The position numbers and the translations under genes were made by a program. This document shows, in pieces, positions 21,860 to 37,638 of a stretch of DNA of 64,000 nt. The stretch's first letter is position 1. Every line of letters begins with the position of its first letter. The stretch spans positions 7,934,488 to 7,998,487 of the forward strand of contig OU696576.1 in the NCBI GenBank assembly GCA_916048095.2, written 5' to 3'. This stretch comes from Sacculina carcini (lineage: Eukaryota; Arthropoda; Thecostraca; Sacculinidae). The notes under the pieces are model-generated. The model was not told the DNA's origin and made no database searches. It saw only the letters and a list, made by a program, of their open reading frames with translations.

Positions 21860-23940
21860 GCCCGCCCGTCGTCAGGAATAATTTTTAAATGTAAACACAA
21901 AATAAAAATTATTTTTTTGTGTGTATAAATGATTTTTTTTTCCATAATATTATCTCATAATTCTCGGTGAATGCTTCCACTAATGCATCATATTCATACA
22001 GTTGTTATTGTTTGGATTACACCGATATTACAGCCCTTGATATTACAGCCGATATTATATTATGCTATCTATATTCTGCTACGTATTATTCCTAATACAT
22101 ATATCATCAGATCTAAAAATATATTTAAAGGTTCACATCATTCTCCACCATCATTTTCTTAAGAGCTATTCTACTTTTATCGCTAGAATATTTACTGCTA
22201 GAAAAATATCATATACCTCGCTATCATTTAAGCCCACTCTTTATAGATACATACATTAATATTCAATTCATAACCAAATTAGTGCAAATTGAAAAAGATA
22301 AACAAACCCATAAGAAAGTTTTAGCCAATATAACAGTCTAAATGTAAAATTTATGTTTCAATTTAGAAAACATGTTTTTCCACAACCCCCTTCATAGTTT
22401 AAGCTTCCCGTCATGCGGAATAATTCAGACCTCAAACACGAAACAAAAACAAAGAAAATTGATGAAAAACGACCAATAGAAAAAGTCAAATTTGTTAATT
22501 CTCGTTTTAATTATTGACGATGTTTTTTCCCTCAACACTGCTCAAATTCACACCCGTCCTTCGTGTGTAGTAATTCAGAAGTGTAACACTACCAAAACAA
22601 TGAAACTTTCTGTCATCTCTATAATTCCAGATTAATGCTTCCGCTAAAACAGCATATGCATATAGTTGACATTGCATGATATTACAACCCGTATCCTTAT
22701 GCAACTTAAGCGTATGCAATTTGAAATTAAACCAATTAAATTACACAGTAAAATTCAGTAGTTTACTTTGTTCCCAGAAGCATTTTACCGCCCGTCGTGC
22801 GGAACAATTCATGTGTAAATATTGAGGACAATAAAGCCTATATATTCAGTATAGTGTAGCATTAATTAAGATGTACGCAATAAGACCACACCATCCATGC
22901 TTGGAGCTAATATGATGCATTCTTAATTGTGATTGGGCTTCAGTCAAATTTAATCGGTGTGTATTCCTGTGTAATCGCAAGTGCGCATAATAGCTGACAA
23001 ATTGGTTATATGTCATTTTGAATTAACACCGCTGTAACTTCCTTCAAATACACTTTGGAAAATTAAAAATTTTAGCGTATTGTAAAAAAAATTTCTAGCA
23101 CGATGGTATAATTAAGTATTATGTGTGGCAAATAGTTACTGAGAAATAGGTAGAAAAATGAATTAATTTTAGTCGCCAGGTGTTCAAGTGTAATTTTGGA
23201 TGTATTTGAGAATTTCGCAAATTTTACACATTTTTGTATCATTTGTGGGTATAAATTGTAGTTATTTCGTAAAACAAAAAATTTTCTACACAATAGTATA
23301 ATTTTTATAGCTGTAACTTTGATGGTTTATGAGGAATAGATAGGGGAATATTGACCAAAATATTCACGTTTTTCAGTGCTAATTTTGCCTTTTTGACTTT
23401 GTCATTTTGACTTCACACCGCCGTAACTTTTTTTAATCCACTTTGGAAAATATACAATTATAGCGTGTTGTAGAAAACAAAATACCCAGCTTGATGGTAT
23501 TATATATTTAGATCTGTGATAATTGGTTTTTGAGAAATAGAGAAAAAAGTATAGAAAATCGGACGCGTGGAGTTTAAATATAATTTGGAATGTAGATTGA
23601 ATTTATTTACATTTTACAAGTTTTTCTATTATTTATTTTTTGGGTATGAAATATAGTTTGTTTAGTAGAATAAAAAAATGTCTACACAGTGGTATAAATT
23701 GCATAGTTGTACCAATGCTGGAATAGGAGGAGTAGCCTGCTGAATATTGACCAAAATTTTCGCATTTTTCAGGGTTCATTTTGCCTTTGCATCGCTATAA
23801 ATTTTTTTAGTTTTATTTTTAAAATTTAAAACAAGCACTTGGACAAGAACATTTCCAACGTAATGGTATAACTTGTTAGCGAGTACGCCAAGTGGTTACT
23901 GAGTAGCAGCTTGCAGAAAATGGACCAAGGAGGGTGGGAC

Positions 23941-25175
<1,235 letters not shown>

Positions 25176-25969
25176 TACACAGAGGTTCTCATTTATATAC
25201 ATATCCTGTATATAGATATAGATATGGCTGGATTTCATGGCTATTATACAGTTTATTTTGCAATCTCATTCAATATTCTCTATCCTACATATCCGAATCT
25301 GCTACTGATTCAGTCTGGTTTGCTTTCCATTTTTTACTTCCTGTACACGTGAGTTTCTTCTGATTTCTGGTCTCATTTTTCATTTGTTTACACCGTTGTA
25401 TTTTCGACATTATTTGCTCTATTTGCGCTTGTGATTGTATTAGCACAGTAACAAATACATTGGCTCATTTATTGACTAATTTAGCTGTCAGTAGATTTGT
25501 GCAACATAGTAGTTATTCTGTGCACGTGCATGTTAGATTCATGTGCTTGAAGTATGATTCATCGACTTTCTTGTGTTGTGACCACACAATTCAGTGGAAT
25601 CACTTGAGAATCACTTGAGAATTGTATGCTCATTATAATGCCAGTGATGGATCAATAATAAGACGAAATTGATGCCAGCTTGCATGAATCCATCATCAAA
25701 TATTATATAAATCACCAAACAACTGATAACTTTATAGCTACAGGTATATCGCGCACACTGGCCATTTGAGGTGCGCTGCGATTCTGAGAACAAAAACCCA
25801 TTTGCCCAAATATTTGTGGTCTTTGTGGCTCACACTTGCCGTCTGATAAACCAGTCATGTAGAAACTCACCGACACATACACATGCATTTGAATACACAT
25901 ACACACATACGAAACAATGAAAATTTACTTGACTTTTTTATCATAATGTTAATTTTTAATTAGCAATAT

Positions 25970-26040
25970 TTTTATGAATTGTTCCGCACAACGGGCGGGT
26001 TTTTAATGATAGTATATATATGCCCGTTGTGCGGAGCAAT
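25970..26040. other. Converging Helitron 3' ends
   Basis: A plus-strand terminus (CCGCACAACGGGCGGG, TTTTTAATGATAG) is followed by TATATATA and then GCCCGTTGTGCGG, a truncated minus-strand terminus. Here the usual CTAG reads ATAG, so the end is mutated. The mirror copy is at about 33003-33055. Confidence 0.5.
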
Positions 26041-29000
26041 TAATAACATGAAATTCATATTCAATTCATAAAAAAATATGGAAAATGAAAAATGAAATAG
26101 GGTACACTCATAAAACTATTAATCAATTGAAAATTTCAAGTTCAATTATTTTTATTTCGACAAAATATTTCCCCTCAGTCCGCCTTAGTAATTTTTACGT
26201 CCGCCTGTCGTGCTGAATAAGTCAGAACTCGAACACGATCCGTTCTGGATCTTGAAGTCAAATCCATTGGTTTTGTGTATGGATTAATTCTACAGGGGAA
26301 ATTGAACGTTCTATTGTCTATAGTTGCTGCCCGCGGAGCCTTTTTATTTAAAAAAAAACCTTTTTTTAAATGAGCCATTTGAAAAAATGAACTAAAAAAT
26401 GGAAAAACTTTTTTATACCTGCCCGTCGTGCGGAACAATTCATACAATAAAATTCATATTAAGTCCATAAAATATAATTAATACAAATTGAAAAGCAAAA
26501 AATGTCTGCTATAAATATCTTAACCAATAGGAAAGTCTAAATGTGAATATTTTTGTTCTTATTTTGAAAAATATTATCCCTCAACCCGCCTGATATATAA
26601 ATCTGCCCGTCGTGTGGTATAATTCAGAACACAAACACGAAACAAACAATGAAAGATGATGAAATCTTTTCATCAGAATGTTTCCAAACTATATTTATTA
26701 CTTAACATCATTCCCCAATATCATTTGCTTAAGTACTATTTCACTTTTACCGCTATAATATTTATTGTTAAAATTTATATATTTTCCGCTATCACTATAT
26801 CCCAATATAACCTGAGTCAAACCTACCCAACCCATCCCAACCATCCAATCTTGACCGCTCTCAGCCTAGTCTGAGGTGATTTAACTTATTAGCTTGTGAT
26901 CACAAAATATACTGATGCGATCATAATTTGTAATCAGAAGACTGAGATTATCTACCCCAGGGGTCCCAAACACGTGGCCCACCAATACTTTTCTCTCAAC
27001 CCGCCAATATAGTATCGGGACCAAACTGTAAGGCAGCTAAATTCATATTTGTTGCATAATGCGATATAATTATACACCATTATCACATTATCTCATAATT
27101 CCCGGTTAATGCTTCCACTAATGCATCATATTCATACAGTTGTCATTTTTTGGATTACACCGATATTACAGCCCTTGATATTACAGCCGATATTATATTA
27201 TGCAATCTATATTCTGCTACGTATTATTCCTAATACATATATCATCATATCGCAAAATATATTTAAAGGTTCACATCATTCTCCAAAATCATTTGCTTAA
27301 GAGCTTTTCTACTTTTATCGCTAGAATATTTACTGCTAGCAAAATATCATATACCTCGCTATCATTTAAACCCACTCTTTATAGATACATTTAAGCCCGC
27401 CCGTCGTGCGGAACAGATCATTAAATATAATTAATATTCAATTCATAAAAAATTAGTGAAAATTGAAAAAGAAAAACAAACCCATAGGAATGTTTAGCCA
27501 ATATGAAAGTCTAAATGTGAAATTTATGTTTCAATTTAGAAAACATGTTTTTCCACAACCCGCCTCATACAGTATTTAAAGCTGCCCGTCGTGCGGAATA
27601 ATTCAGAACTCAAACACGAAACAAACACAAAGAAAATTGATGAAAAACGACCAAGAGAAAAAGTCAAATTTGTAAATTCTTGTTTTTTTTATTGACGATG
27701 TTTTTCCCTCAACACTGCTCAAATTCACACCCGTCCTTCGTGTGTAGTAATTCAGAAGTGTAACACTATCAAAACAATGAAACTTTCTGTCATCTCTATA
27801 ATTCCAGATTTATGCGTCCGCTAAAACAGCATATTCATATAGTTGGCATTGCATGATATTACAACCCATATCCTTATGCAACTTAAGCTTATGCAACTTG
27901 AAATTAAACCAATTAAAATATACAGTAAAATTCAGTAGTTAACTTTGTTCCCAGTAGTATTTTACCCGCCCGTCGGGCGGAACAATTCATGTGTAAATAT
28001 TGAGGACAATAAAGCCTTTCTATTCAGTATAGTGTAGCATTAATTAAACTGTACCCAATAAAACCACACCATCCATGCTTGGAGCTAATATGATGCATTC
28101 TTAATTGTGATTGGGTTTCAGTGAAATTTAATCGGTGTATATTCCTGTGTAATCGCAAGTGCGCATAATAGCTGTCAAATTGGTAATATGTGCTTTTGAC
28201 TTTACACCGCCGTAACTTCCTTCAGATACGCTTTGGAAAATTAAAAATTTTACCGTATTGTAGAAAACAAGATTTTTAGCACGATGGTATAATTTATTTT
28301 TATGTGTTACAAATAGTTACTGAGAAATAGTAGAAAAAGGAATTAATTTTAGTCGCCCGGTGTTCAAGTGTAATTTTGGATGCATTTGAGAATTTTGCCA
28401 ATTTTACACGTTTTTTGTATCATTTGTGGGTATAAATTATAGCTTATCTTGTGGAACACAAAATTATTTACACAGTAGTATATTCCTGTGTAATCGCAAG
28501 TGCGCATAATAGCTGTCATATTGGCAATATGTCCTTTTGACTTTACACCGCAGTTACTTCCTTCAGATACACTTTGGAAAATTACAAATTATACCGTATT
28601 GTAGAAAACAAGATTTCTAGCACGATGGTATAATTTATTTTTATGTTTAACAAATAGTTTCTGAGAAATAGTAGAAAAATGAATTAATTTTAGTCGCCCG
28701 GTGTTCAAGTTTAATTTTGAATGTATTTGAGAATTTTGCCAATATTACACGTTTTTTGTATCATTTGTGGGTATAAATTATAGCTTATCTTGTAGAACAC
28801 AAAATTATCTACACAGTAGTATATTCCTGTGTAATCGCAAGTGCGTAAATTGTGATTGGACTTCAGTGAAATTAAATCAGTGTATATTCATGTGTAATCG
28901 CAAGTGCGCATAATAGCTGTCAAATTGGCAACATGACAATTTGACTTTACACCGCCGTAACTTCCTTCAGATACACTTTGGAAAATTACAAATTATACCG

Positions 29001-30838
29001 TATTGTAGAAAACAAAATTTCCAGCACGATGGTATAAGTTATTTTGATGTGTGACAAATATTTATTGAGGAATAGGTAGAAAAATGAATTAATTTTAGTC
29101 ACCCGGTGTTCAAGTGTAATCTGGGATGTATTTGAGAATTTTGCCAATTTTACACGTTTTTTGTATCATTTGTGGGTATAAATTATACGTTTTCTTGTAG
29201 AACACAAAATTATCGACACAATAGTATACTTTTTATAGCTGTACCATTGCTGGTTCATGAGGAATAGATAGCGGAATATTGACCAAAATATTCACGTTTT
29301 TTGTGTTAATTTTGCCTTTTTGACATTGTCATTTACACTTCACACCGCCGTAACTTTTTTTAATACACTTTGGAAAATTAAAAATTATACCGTATTGTAG
29401 AAAACAAAATTTCTAGCACGATGGTATAATTTATTTTCATGTATAACAAATAGTTACTGATAAATAGTAGAAAAATGAATTAATTTTAGTCGCCCGGTGT
29501 TCAAGTGTAATTTTGGATGTATTTGAGAATTTTGCCAATTTTACACGTTTTTTGTATCTTTTGTGGGTATAACTTATAGCTTATCTTGTAGAACATAAAA
29601 TTATCTACACAGTAGTATATTCATGTGTAATCGCAAGTGCGCATAATAGCTGTCAAATTGGCAATATGTCTTTTTAATTTTACACCGCCGTAACTTCCTT
29701 CAGATACACTTTGGAAAATGGAGAATTATACCGTATTGTATAAAACAAAATTTCTAGCACGATGGTATAATTAATTTTGATGTGTGACAAATAGTTACTG
29801 AGAAATAGTAGAAAAATGAATTAATTTTAGTCACCCGGTGTTCAAGTGTAATTTTGGATGTATTTGAGAATTTTGCCAATTTTACACGTTTTTTGTATCA
29901 TTTGTGGGTATAAATTAAAATATTTCTTGTAGAACACAAAATACCTAAAAAAATTACCTTTTTCAAATGAACCATTGGAAAAAATTGACTAAAAATACAA
30001 TTTTTTAAGACCGCCCGTCGTGCGGAACAATTCATGCAATAAAATTCATATATATTCCATGAAATATAATGAATACAAATTGAAAATAAAAAAATGTAAC
30101 CTATAAATATCTTGACCAATAGAAAAGTCAAAATGTGAATATTATTGTATTTATTTTGACAAATATTATCCCTCAACCCGCCTGATATATAAATCTGCCC
30201 GTCGTGTAGTATAATTCAGAACACAAACACGAAACAAACAATGAAAGATGATGAAATCTTTTCATCAGAATGTTTCCAAACTATATTTATTACTTAACAT
30301 TATTCCCCAACATCATTTGCTTAAATAATATTTTAGTTTTACCGCTATAATAATTATTTCTAAAATTTATGTATTTTCCGCTATCATTAAAACCCAATAT
30401 AATCTGAGTCAAACCTACCCAACACAACCCAACCATCCAATCTTGACCGCTCTCAGCCTAGTCTGAGGTGATTTAACTTATTAGTTTGTGATCACAAGAT
30501 ATACTGATGCGATCATAATTCGTAGTCAGAAGACTGAGATTATCTACCCCAGGGGTCCCAAACACGCGGCCCACCAATACTTTTCTCTCAACCCGCCAAT
30601 ATAGTATCGGGACCAAACTGTAAGGCAGCTAAATTCACATTTGTTGCATAATGCGATATAATTATACACCATTATCATATTATCTCATAATTCCCGGTTA
30701 ATGCTTCCACTAATGCATCATATTCATACAGTTGTTATTTTTTGGATTACACCGATATTACAGCCCTTGATATTACAGCCGATATTATATTATGCAATCT
30801 ATATTCTGCTACGTATTATTCCTAATACATATATAATA
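26021..30838 (-). mobile_element. Helitron-like block V
   Basis: GC-island units from 26021 to about 27990 and AT-rich internal modules from 28000 to about 29940, then a second run of GC-island units from 29945 that repeats 20155-20650 almost exactly (same 70-residue pseudo-ORF), before a break at about 30838 into plus-strand sequence. Modules carry 'ataatagctgtcaaattgg' on this strand at about 28160, 28500, 28910 and 29640. No coding gene. Confidence 0.5.
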
Positions 30839-30845
30839 TCAAAGC

Positions 30846-33800
30846 AAAGTCAAAAGCACATATTACCGATTTGACAGCTATTATGCGCACTTGCGATTAC
30901 ACAGGAATATACACCGATTAAATTTCACTGAAGCCCAATCACAATTAAGAATGCATCATATTAGCTCCAAGCATGGATGGTGTGGTTTTATTGGGTACAG
31001 TTTAATTAATTAACTATACTGAATAGAAAGGCTTTATTGTCCTCAATATTTACACATGAATTGTTCCGCCCGACGGGCGGGTAAAATACTACTGGGAACA
31101 AAGTTTACTACTGAATTTTACTGTATAATTTAATTGGTTTAATTTCAAGTTGCATACGCTTGAGTTGCATAAGGATACGGATTGCAATGCCAACTATATG
31201 CATCTGCTGTTTTAGCGGAAGCATTAATCTGGAATTATAGAGATGACAGAAAGTTTCATTGTTTTGATAGTGTTACACTTCTGAATTACTACACACGAAG
31301 GACGGGTGAGAATTTGAGCAGTGTTGAGGGAAAAAACATCGTCAATAATTAAAACAAGAATTTACAAATTTGACTTTTTCTATTGGTCGTTTTTCATCAA
31401 TTTTCTTTGTGTTTGTTTCGTGTTTGAGTTCTGAATTATTCCGCACGACGGGCAGCTTTAAATATGAGGCGGGTTGTGGAAAAACATGTTTTCTAAATTG
31501 AAACATAAATTTCACATTTAGACTTCTATATTGGCTAAAACTTTCCTATGGGTTTGTTTTTCTTTTTCAATTTTCACTAATTTTTGTGAATTGAATATTA
31601 ATTATATTTTATTAACTGTTCCGCACGACGGGCGGGCTTAAATGTATCTATAAAGAATGGGTTTAAATGATAGCGAGGTATATGATATTTTGCTAGCAGT
31701 AAATATTCTAGCGATAAAATTAGAATAGCTCTTAAGCAAATGATTTTGGAGAATGATGTGAACCTTTAAATATATTTTGCGATCTGATGATATTATATAT
31801 GTATTAGGAATAATACGTAGCAGAATATAGATTGTATAATATAATATCGGCTGTAATATCAAGGGCTGTAATATCGGTGTAATCCAAAAAATAACAACTG
31901 TATGAATATGATGCATTAGTGGAAGCATTAACCGGGAATTATGAGATAATATGATAATGGTGTATAATTATATCGCATTATGCAACAAATGTGAATTTAG
32001 CTGCCTCACAGTTTGGTCCCGATACTATATTGGCGGGTTGAGAGAAAAGTATTGGTGGGCCGCGTGTTTTGGACCCCTGGGGTAGATAATCTCAGTCTTC
32101 TGACTACGAATTATGATCGCATCAGTATATTCTGTGATCACAAACTAATAAGTTAAATCACCTCAGACTAGGCTGAGAGCGGTCAAGATTGGATGGTTGG
32201 GTTGGGTTGGGTAGGTTTGACTCAGGTTATATTGGGTTTTAATGATAGCGAGAAATATATAAATTTTAGCAATAAATATTATAGCGGTAAAATTAAAATA
32301 GTACTTAAGCAAATGATGTTGGGGAATGATGTTAAGTAATAAATATAGTTTGGAAACATTCTGATGAAAAGATTTCATCATCTTTAATTGCTTGTTTCGT
32401 GTTTGTGTTCTGAATTATACCACACGAAGGGCAGATATATATATCAGGCGGGTTGAGGGATAATATTTGTCAAAATAAGAACAAAAATATTCACATTTAG
32501 ACTTTCCTATTGGTTAAGATATTTATAGCAGACATTTTTTGCTTTTCAATTTGTACTAATTATATTTTATGGATTTAATATGAATTTTATTGTATGAATT
32601 GTTCCGCACGACGGGCAGGTATAAAAAAGTTTTTCCATTTTTTAGTTCATTTTTTCAAATGGCTCATTTAAAAAAAGGTATTTTTTTAAAAATAAAAAGG
32701 CTCCGCGGGCAGCAACTATAGACAATAGAACGTTCAATTTCCCCTGTAGAATTAATCCATACACAAAACCAATGGATTTGACTTCAAGATCCATAACGGA
32801 TCGTGTTCGAGTTCTGACTTATTCAGCACGACAGGCGGATGTAAAAATTACTAAGGCGGACTGAGGGGAAATATTTTGTCGAAATAAAAATAATTGAACT
32901 TGAAATTTTCAATTGATGAATAGTTTTATGAGTGTACCCTATTTCATTTTTCATTTTCCATATTTTTTTATGAATTGAATATGAATTTCATGTTATTAAT
33001 TGCTCCGCACAACGGGCATATATATATACTATCATTAAAACCCGCCCGTTGTGCGGAACAATTAAAAAAAATATTGCTAATTAAAAATTAACATTATGAT
33101 AAAAAAGTCAACTAAATTTTCATTGTTTCGTATGTGTGTATGTGTATTCAAATGCGTGTGTATGTGTCGGTGAGTTTCTACATGACTGGTTTATCAGACG
33201 GCAAGTGTGAGCCACAAAGACCACAAATATTTGGGCAAATGGGTTTTTGTTCTCAGAATCGCAGCACACCTCAAATGGCCAGTGTGCGCGATATAGCTGT
33301 AGCTATAAAGTTATCAGTAGGGCTGTCAAAAAAGTAACCTAAAAACCAGAAAAAAGTAACTTTATTTTCGAGAAAAAGTAACCTAAAAAAGTAACCTAAA
33401 AATAACCTATGAGTTGTAATGTTATTATTACTTTTGCATCGTTTTATCACATGTTTATCACGCCTTTGCTGATTAGTGCGCTATAGGAAATACACGGTTT
33501 GTTTGTTTGTGAACATAAAAAGCAACCTAATAAGCTATAAAAAGTAACCTAAAATAACCTAACCTTCGTAAAAATAACCTTCAAAAAAGTTAAATTTCTG
33601 TTTGCAGTTCTGAAGGAAGAAAATACACCATTCCTTCTTTTCTATCCTCTTTCCGAGTTGGTACTATTTTTCTATCCTCTCTCCGATCTGGTACCATTTT
33701 TACAACAAACCACCAAAAGTCTCTTAATATTATTTGGCTAACATCGCAAAAAGGAGCATAACCATCAAAATGCAATTTAAAGTGGAAAGCTAATACAAAT

Positions 33801-35195
33801 GCGAAATACACTACTTGCTAATGTAATTATTTTTAGTAATGGTCGCAATAATGTTCTTTATATTCTTTCAATGAAACTTGTTATCAAATAGAACGTACTA
33901 CAGCTTGTATTTTAGTGTGAGCCTAAACACTACAAGCATATGTAGCACCCTGTGCTCACTGTCTTATAAATGTCAAACGTGGGAAATGGCGCTATATTAC
34001 GCCCTGAAAATCACGTGCTAATTCCTGTTCAAGTAAATTGGTACTGTCAAGTGCTACAGTGCAGTATCTGGTATAGAGAGCTCAAACATCGTACTATACC
34101 ACGCTCCAAACATCTCACGACACCCTTCGGTTCGTGGACATCTCCTAAAATGGAATGACGCTATCCTGTGTACCGAAAAACGTATAAATATCGAGTAGCA
34201 CGGATATTAAGGTGCATATCAATTGCTAAATCCTAACAGCAGCAGATTTGACATTTCTTGATCTTCAGACCTTATATTCCATCTCTTTTCCTATTTCATC
34301 CTCATATATACAGTTTTTGTGCCTCTTATCTGCAAAAAGTCACCAAACTTCGTGGTAAACTTACCTAATAACCAGAAAAATAACAAAAGGTAACCTGACG
34401 ATAAAAAAGTAACCTAAAAGCAAAAAAAGTAACCTAACGATGAAAAAGTAACTTTTGGTAACCTAATAACTTTTTTAATAATTATCGTACACAACTTTTT
34501 CATGCAGTTTTAGGCAGCTTATGAAAAAGTGACCTATAGGTGAAAAAGTAACTTTATTAACTTTTGATAGCCCTAGTTATCAGTTGTTTGGTGATTTATA
34601 TAATATTTGATGATGGATTCATGCAAGCTGGCATCAATTTCGTCTTATTATTGATCCATCACTGGCATTATAATGAGCATACAATTCTCAAGTGATTCTC
34701 AAGTGATTCCACTGAATTGTGTGGTCACAACACAAGAAAGTCGATGAATCATACTTCAAGCACATGAATCTAACATTCACGTGCACAGAATATCTACTAT
34801 GTTGCACAAATCTACTGACAGCTAAATTAGTCAATAAATGAGCCAATGTATTTGTTACTGTGCTAATACAATTACAAGCGCAAATAGAGCAAATAATGTC
34901 GAAAATACAACGGTGTAAACAAATGACTAATGAGACCAGAAAAACCGAAGAAAGTCACGTGCACAGGAAGCAAAAAATGGAAAGCAAACCAGGCTGAATC
35001 AGTAGCAGAGATTCGGATATGTAGGATAGATAATATTGAATGAGATTGCAAAATAAACTGTATAATAGCCATGAAATCTAGCCATATCTATATCTATATA
35101 CAGGATATGTATATAAAAGAGAATACGCACAACGAATAGAGAGATAATACGAATAGAGAAACGCACAACGCAAGAGAATACGCCTCCGCACAACG
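30846..35195. repeat. Right arm of the large inverted repeat
   Basis: Longer than the left arm by roughly 1.27 kb, which is accounted for by the hAT insertion. Similarity by eye is high, with scattered substitutions and small indels. Confidence 0.8.
33310..34583. mobile_element. hAT-type non-autonomous element with 8-bp duplication
   Basis: The 1258-bp insert (33318-34575) begins TAGGGCTGTCAAAA and ends TTTTGATAGCCCTA, an inverted repeat with one mismatch. It is flanked by a perfect 8-bp duplication GTTATCAG (33310-33317, 34576-34583), as hAT transposases make. The other inverted-repeat arm shows the intact empty site with one GTTATCAG. Many AAAGTAACCT-like subterminal repeats occur near both ends, the kind of array bound by hAT transposases. 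No transposase ORF. Confidence 0.85.
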
Positions 35196-35216
35196 GGCGG
35201 GTTTTAATGCTAGTAT

Positions 35217-35660
35217 ATACAAAAAGAAGAAATTATCTGTCTGTCTGTGTATGTATGCTTGAATATGAGGTGATATAATTGCGCTGGCTCATGGTTCGCT
35301 GGTTCAATGATCAGGGGCTTCAAACGCAAACGAAGCGATGGCTCATTTTTATAAAATAAAAATGTCCCGCGGGCAGCAATAAAACGTTCAATTTCACCGT
35401 GTAGAATGAATTCATATACAAAACTAATGGATTTGACTTCAAGAACCAGAACGGATGGTGTTCGAGTTCTGAATTATTCCTCACGTCGGGCGGGTTTAAA
35501 TATGAGGCGGGCTGAGTGAAAATATTTTGTCAAAATAAAATTAAAAATAGTGAAATTTAGACTTTTTAATTTATTAAGGTTTTCATGAGTTTGCCTTATT
35601 TATTTTTAATTTGCAATATTCTATGAATTGTTCCGCACAACGGGCGGGTTTTTATGCTAG
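35217..35660 (+). mobile_element. Short Helitron-like unit
   Basis: A short unit that starts near ATTATCTGTCTGTCTG and ends CCGCACAACGGGCGGG, TTTTTATG, CTAG (35657-35660), followed by T. Non-coding. It directly precedes the duplicated GILT segment. Confidence 0.5.
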
Positions 35661-36139
35661 TATATATATGTAATCCCACACACCCTACAGGATCTGCGCC
35701 CACGCGTCGAGTGAAAATTTCATATACAAGAAATTGAATATTCCCTTTCATTTGACTGCACGCGTTGATTTTTGCTCTAGATACATTTCGACACTTTTTC
35801 ATTGTGTTTTCCACAAAAATAACAACATTTCGCTAGCACCACCAAGCACACACTGAGAGAGTGAAAAAAAGTATGCAAACGTCAAAATTTCAATTCGATG
35901 ACGCTCACGCGGTGCTGGCTCTCTTCGGGGTTTCGCCGTTCATTGCATGCTGTTGCACCATGTTGCATGCCTTGCAGACATTGTAGTGTGCAACTGCGCT
36001 GAACGACGATCGAGCTGTAGCAGCCAACATACCATGTGGGTATATCTGTATAGTTAACGCGAAATACACATTTGAACAGCACCTACAATAGAACGGAGCC
36101 TTGGGGAACAATTGAACAATAGAACGACACTATCTAATA

Positions 36140-36443
36140 CAGTGGTTCCCAACCATTTCTAGTTTGCGGCACCATTGGCAAGCCCTTCAAATGTTTCCGG
36201 CGCCTTTCTAAGGAAATACATATTTAAAATATCCCTTGTTTTATTATAGTTTTTTCCATTTCGACATTTTGCATCGTTGTAACACCTTATACAGATACAT
36301 GAAAAATTTCTACACACCGATCCTGCTATTACAAGAAATGATATTATAATACAAATATGCCATTCTTCCCTGAATTTTGGCGGCACCCTCAACAGATCTC
36401 ACGACACCCTTTGGTGCCGCAACTCACCGTTTGGGAACCACTG
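36140..36443. mobile_element. hAT-type MITE, copy 1
   Basis: 304 bp with inverted ends CAGTGGTTCCCAA / TTGGGAACCACTG, flanked by ATCTAATA and ATCTAATC, an 8-bp duplication with one change. Shared with the other copy of the duplication, so it inserted before that event. Non-coding. Confidence 0.8.
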
Positions 36444-36769
36444 ATCTAATCACGGATGACATCTGCTTCAACTGCTACCCATAGCGACGTGTCACTCGAT
36501 TTTGCGACAAAAACATAAGCAAACATTATGACCGGAGAGTCGAGCAATTTTTCAAGTGGCAGTCTCAAATTGAACGGCACTATGGGGGAAGCAATTGAAC
36601 AATACAACTGCATGCCGTTCATATAGACGTTTTACGGTACAAACCTTAATTTTGGATGATGCTTGTTAATTTCAGTATAGTTCAGCATAGCCATGTGTAT
36701 GTATGCAAGGGTGTTGGTGCATGTGATTTCTTGCTACACATACACAACTGATGCAAGCTTTAAACATGT

Positions 36770-36774
<5 letters not shown>

Positions 36775-36820
<46 letters not shown>

Positions 36821-37150
36821 TATGTGTATGTGTGTGTGTATGTGAAGACACAAACAAATATATTTACAAACGCGTACACATTTTCACGATACTACAATAC
36901 AATTGAGGCGGCGTTGCCACGAATGACGGCCAGGCTTATTCGCTGCCGAAGCCAGAAGTCTCCGAAGTCTCTCGCGGCTCCTGTATGTATGTGTATGTGT
37001 ATGTGTGTGCATGTGTGTAGGTGTGTGTGTGTGCATGTGTATGTGTGTGAATGTGTGTATGTATGTGTATGTGTGTGCATATGTGTAGGTGTGTTTGTGC
37101 ATGTGTATGTGTGTGTATGTGTGTGCATGTGTGTAGGTGTGTAGGGGTGT

Positions 37151-37186
<36 letters not shown>

Positions 37187-37195
37187 TGTATGCGA
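36775..37195. repeat. (TG)n and TATG/TGTG-rich arrays
   Basis: Pure (TG)n at about 36777-36818, then mixed GTGTATGTGTGCATGTGTAGG-like repeats from about 36980 to 37185, separated by about 140 bp of ordinary sequence. Both are repeated at 50680-51115. All open frames here are low-complexity artefacts. Confidence 0.9.
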
Positions 37196-37408
37196 GTAAT
37201 GTTTGCGCGTATGTAGTGGCTAGTGGAATGAACATGCTAGTGTCTTCTAGATCAGTAAAGCTGGAAAAGTGATCGATTGAGGTTGTGTATCTGTGTGTGA
37301 GTATGTGCGTATGTGTGTGTGCGTTTGTGTGAGTAAAGTAAAGTAAAGTAAATTGCATTCATTGCACATCCATCAAGATATACATCATCAGGCTTTTCAG
37401 TACAATAT

Positions 37409-37410
<2 letters not shown>

Positions 37411-37485
<75 letters not shown>
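37411..37485. repeat. (TG)n microsatellite
   Basis: About 75 bases of TG just upstream of the pseudogene's first exon. Confidence 0.95.
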
Positions 37486-37486
<1 letters not shown>

Positions 37487-37638
37487 TAGAAGTGTTGACG
37501 TGTTGAGATTTTGCTGTGTGGTTATTAATTGTCATTGTGTTTGGTTATCTCTTGATCTCATTGATATCGTTCGAATACGCCAATTGACGTTGAGAACAAC
37601 TCAGTTTCGTTTCAGATAGGGAATTTTTGTCGTCAGCA

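Larger units (their letters stand above)
30839..35216 (+). mobile_element. Helitron-like block VI (inverted copy of block V end)
   Basis: Plus-strand copy of the Helitron units and flanking sequence found inverted at 25.1-28.2 kb. It ends with CCGCACAACGGGCGGG, TTTTAATG and CTAG near 35211-35214. Interrupted by a hAT element at 33318-34575. No coding gene. Confidence 0.5.

Noticed and set aside
36672..37358. Numerous VCVC, HTHT and IYIY open frames (also near 600, 8900, 16900, 17650, 50700, 56800, 57100)
   Set aside because: Translations of dinucleotide microsatellites with no coding signal.
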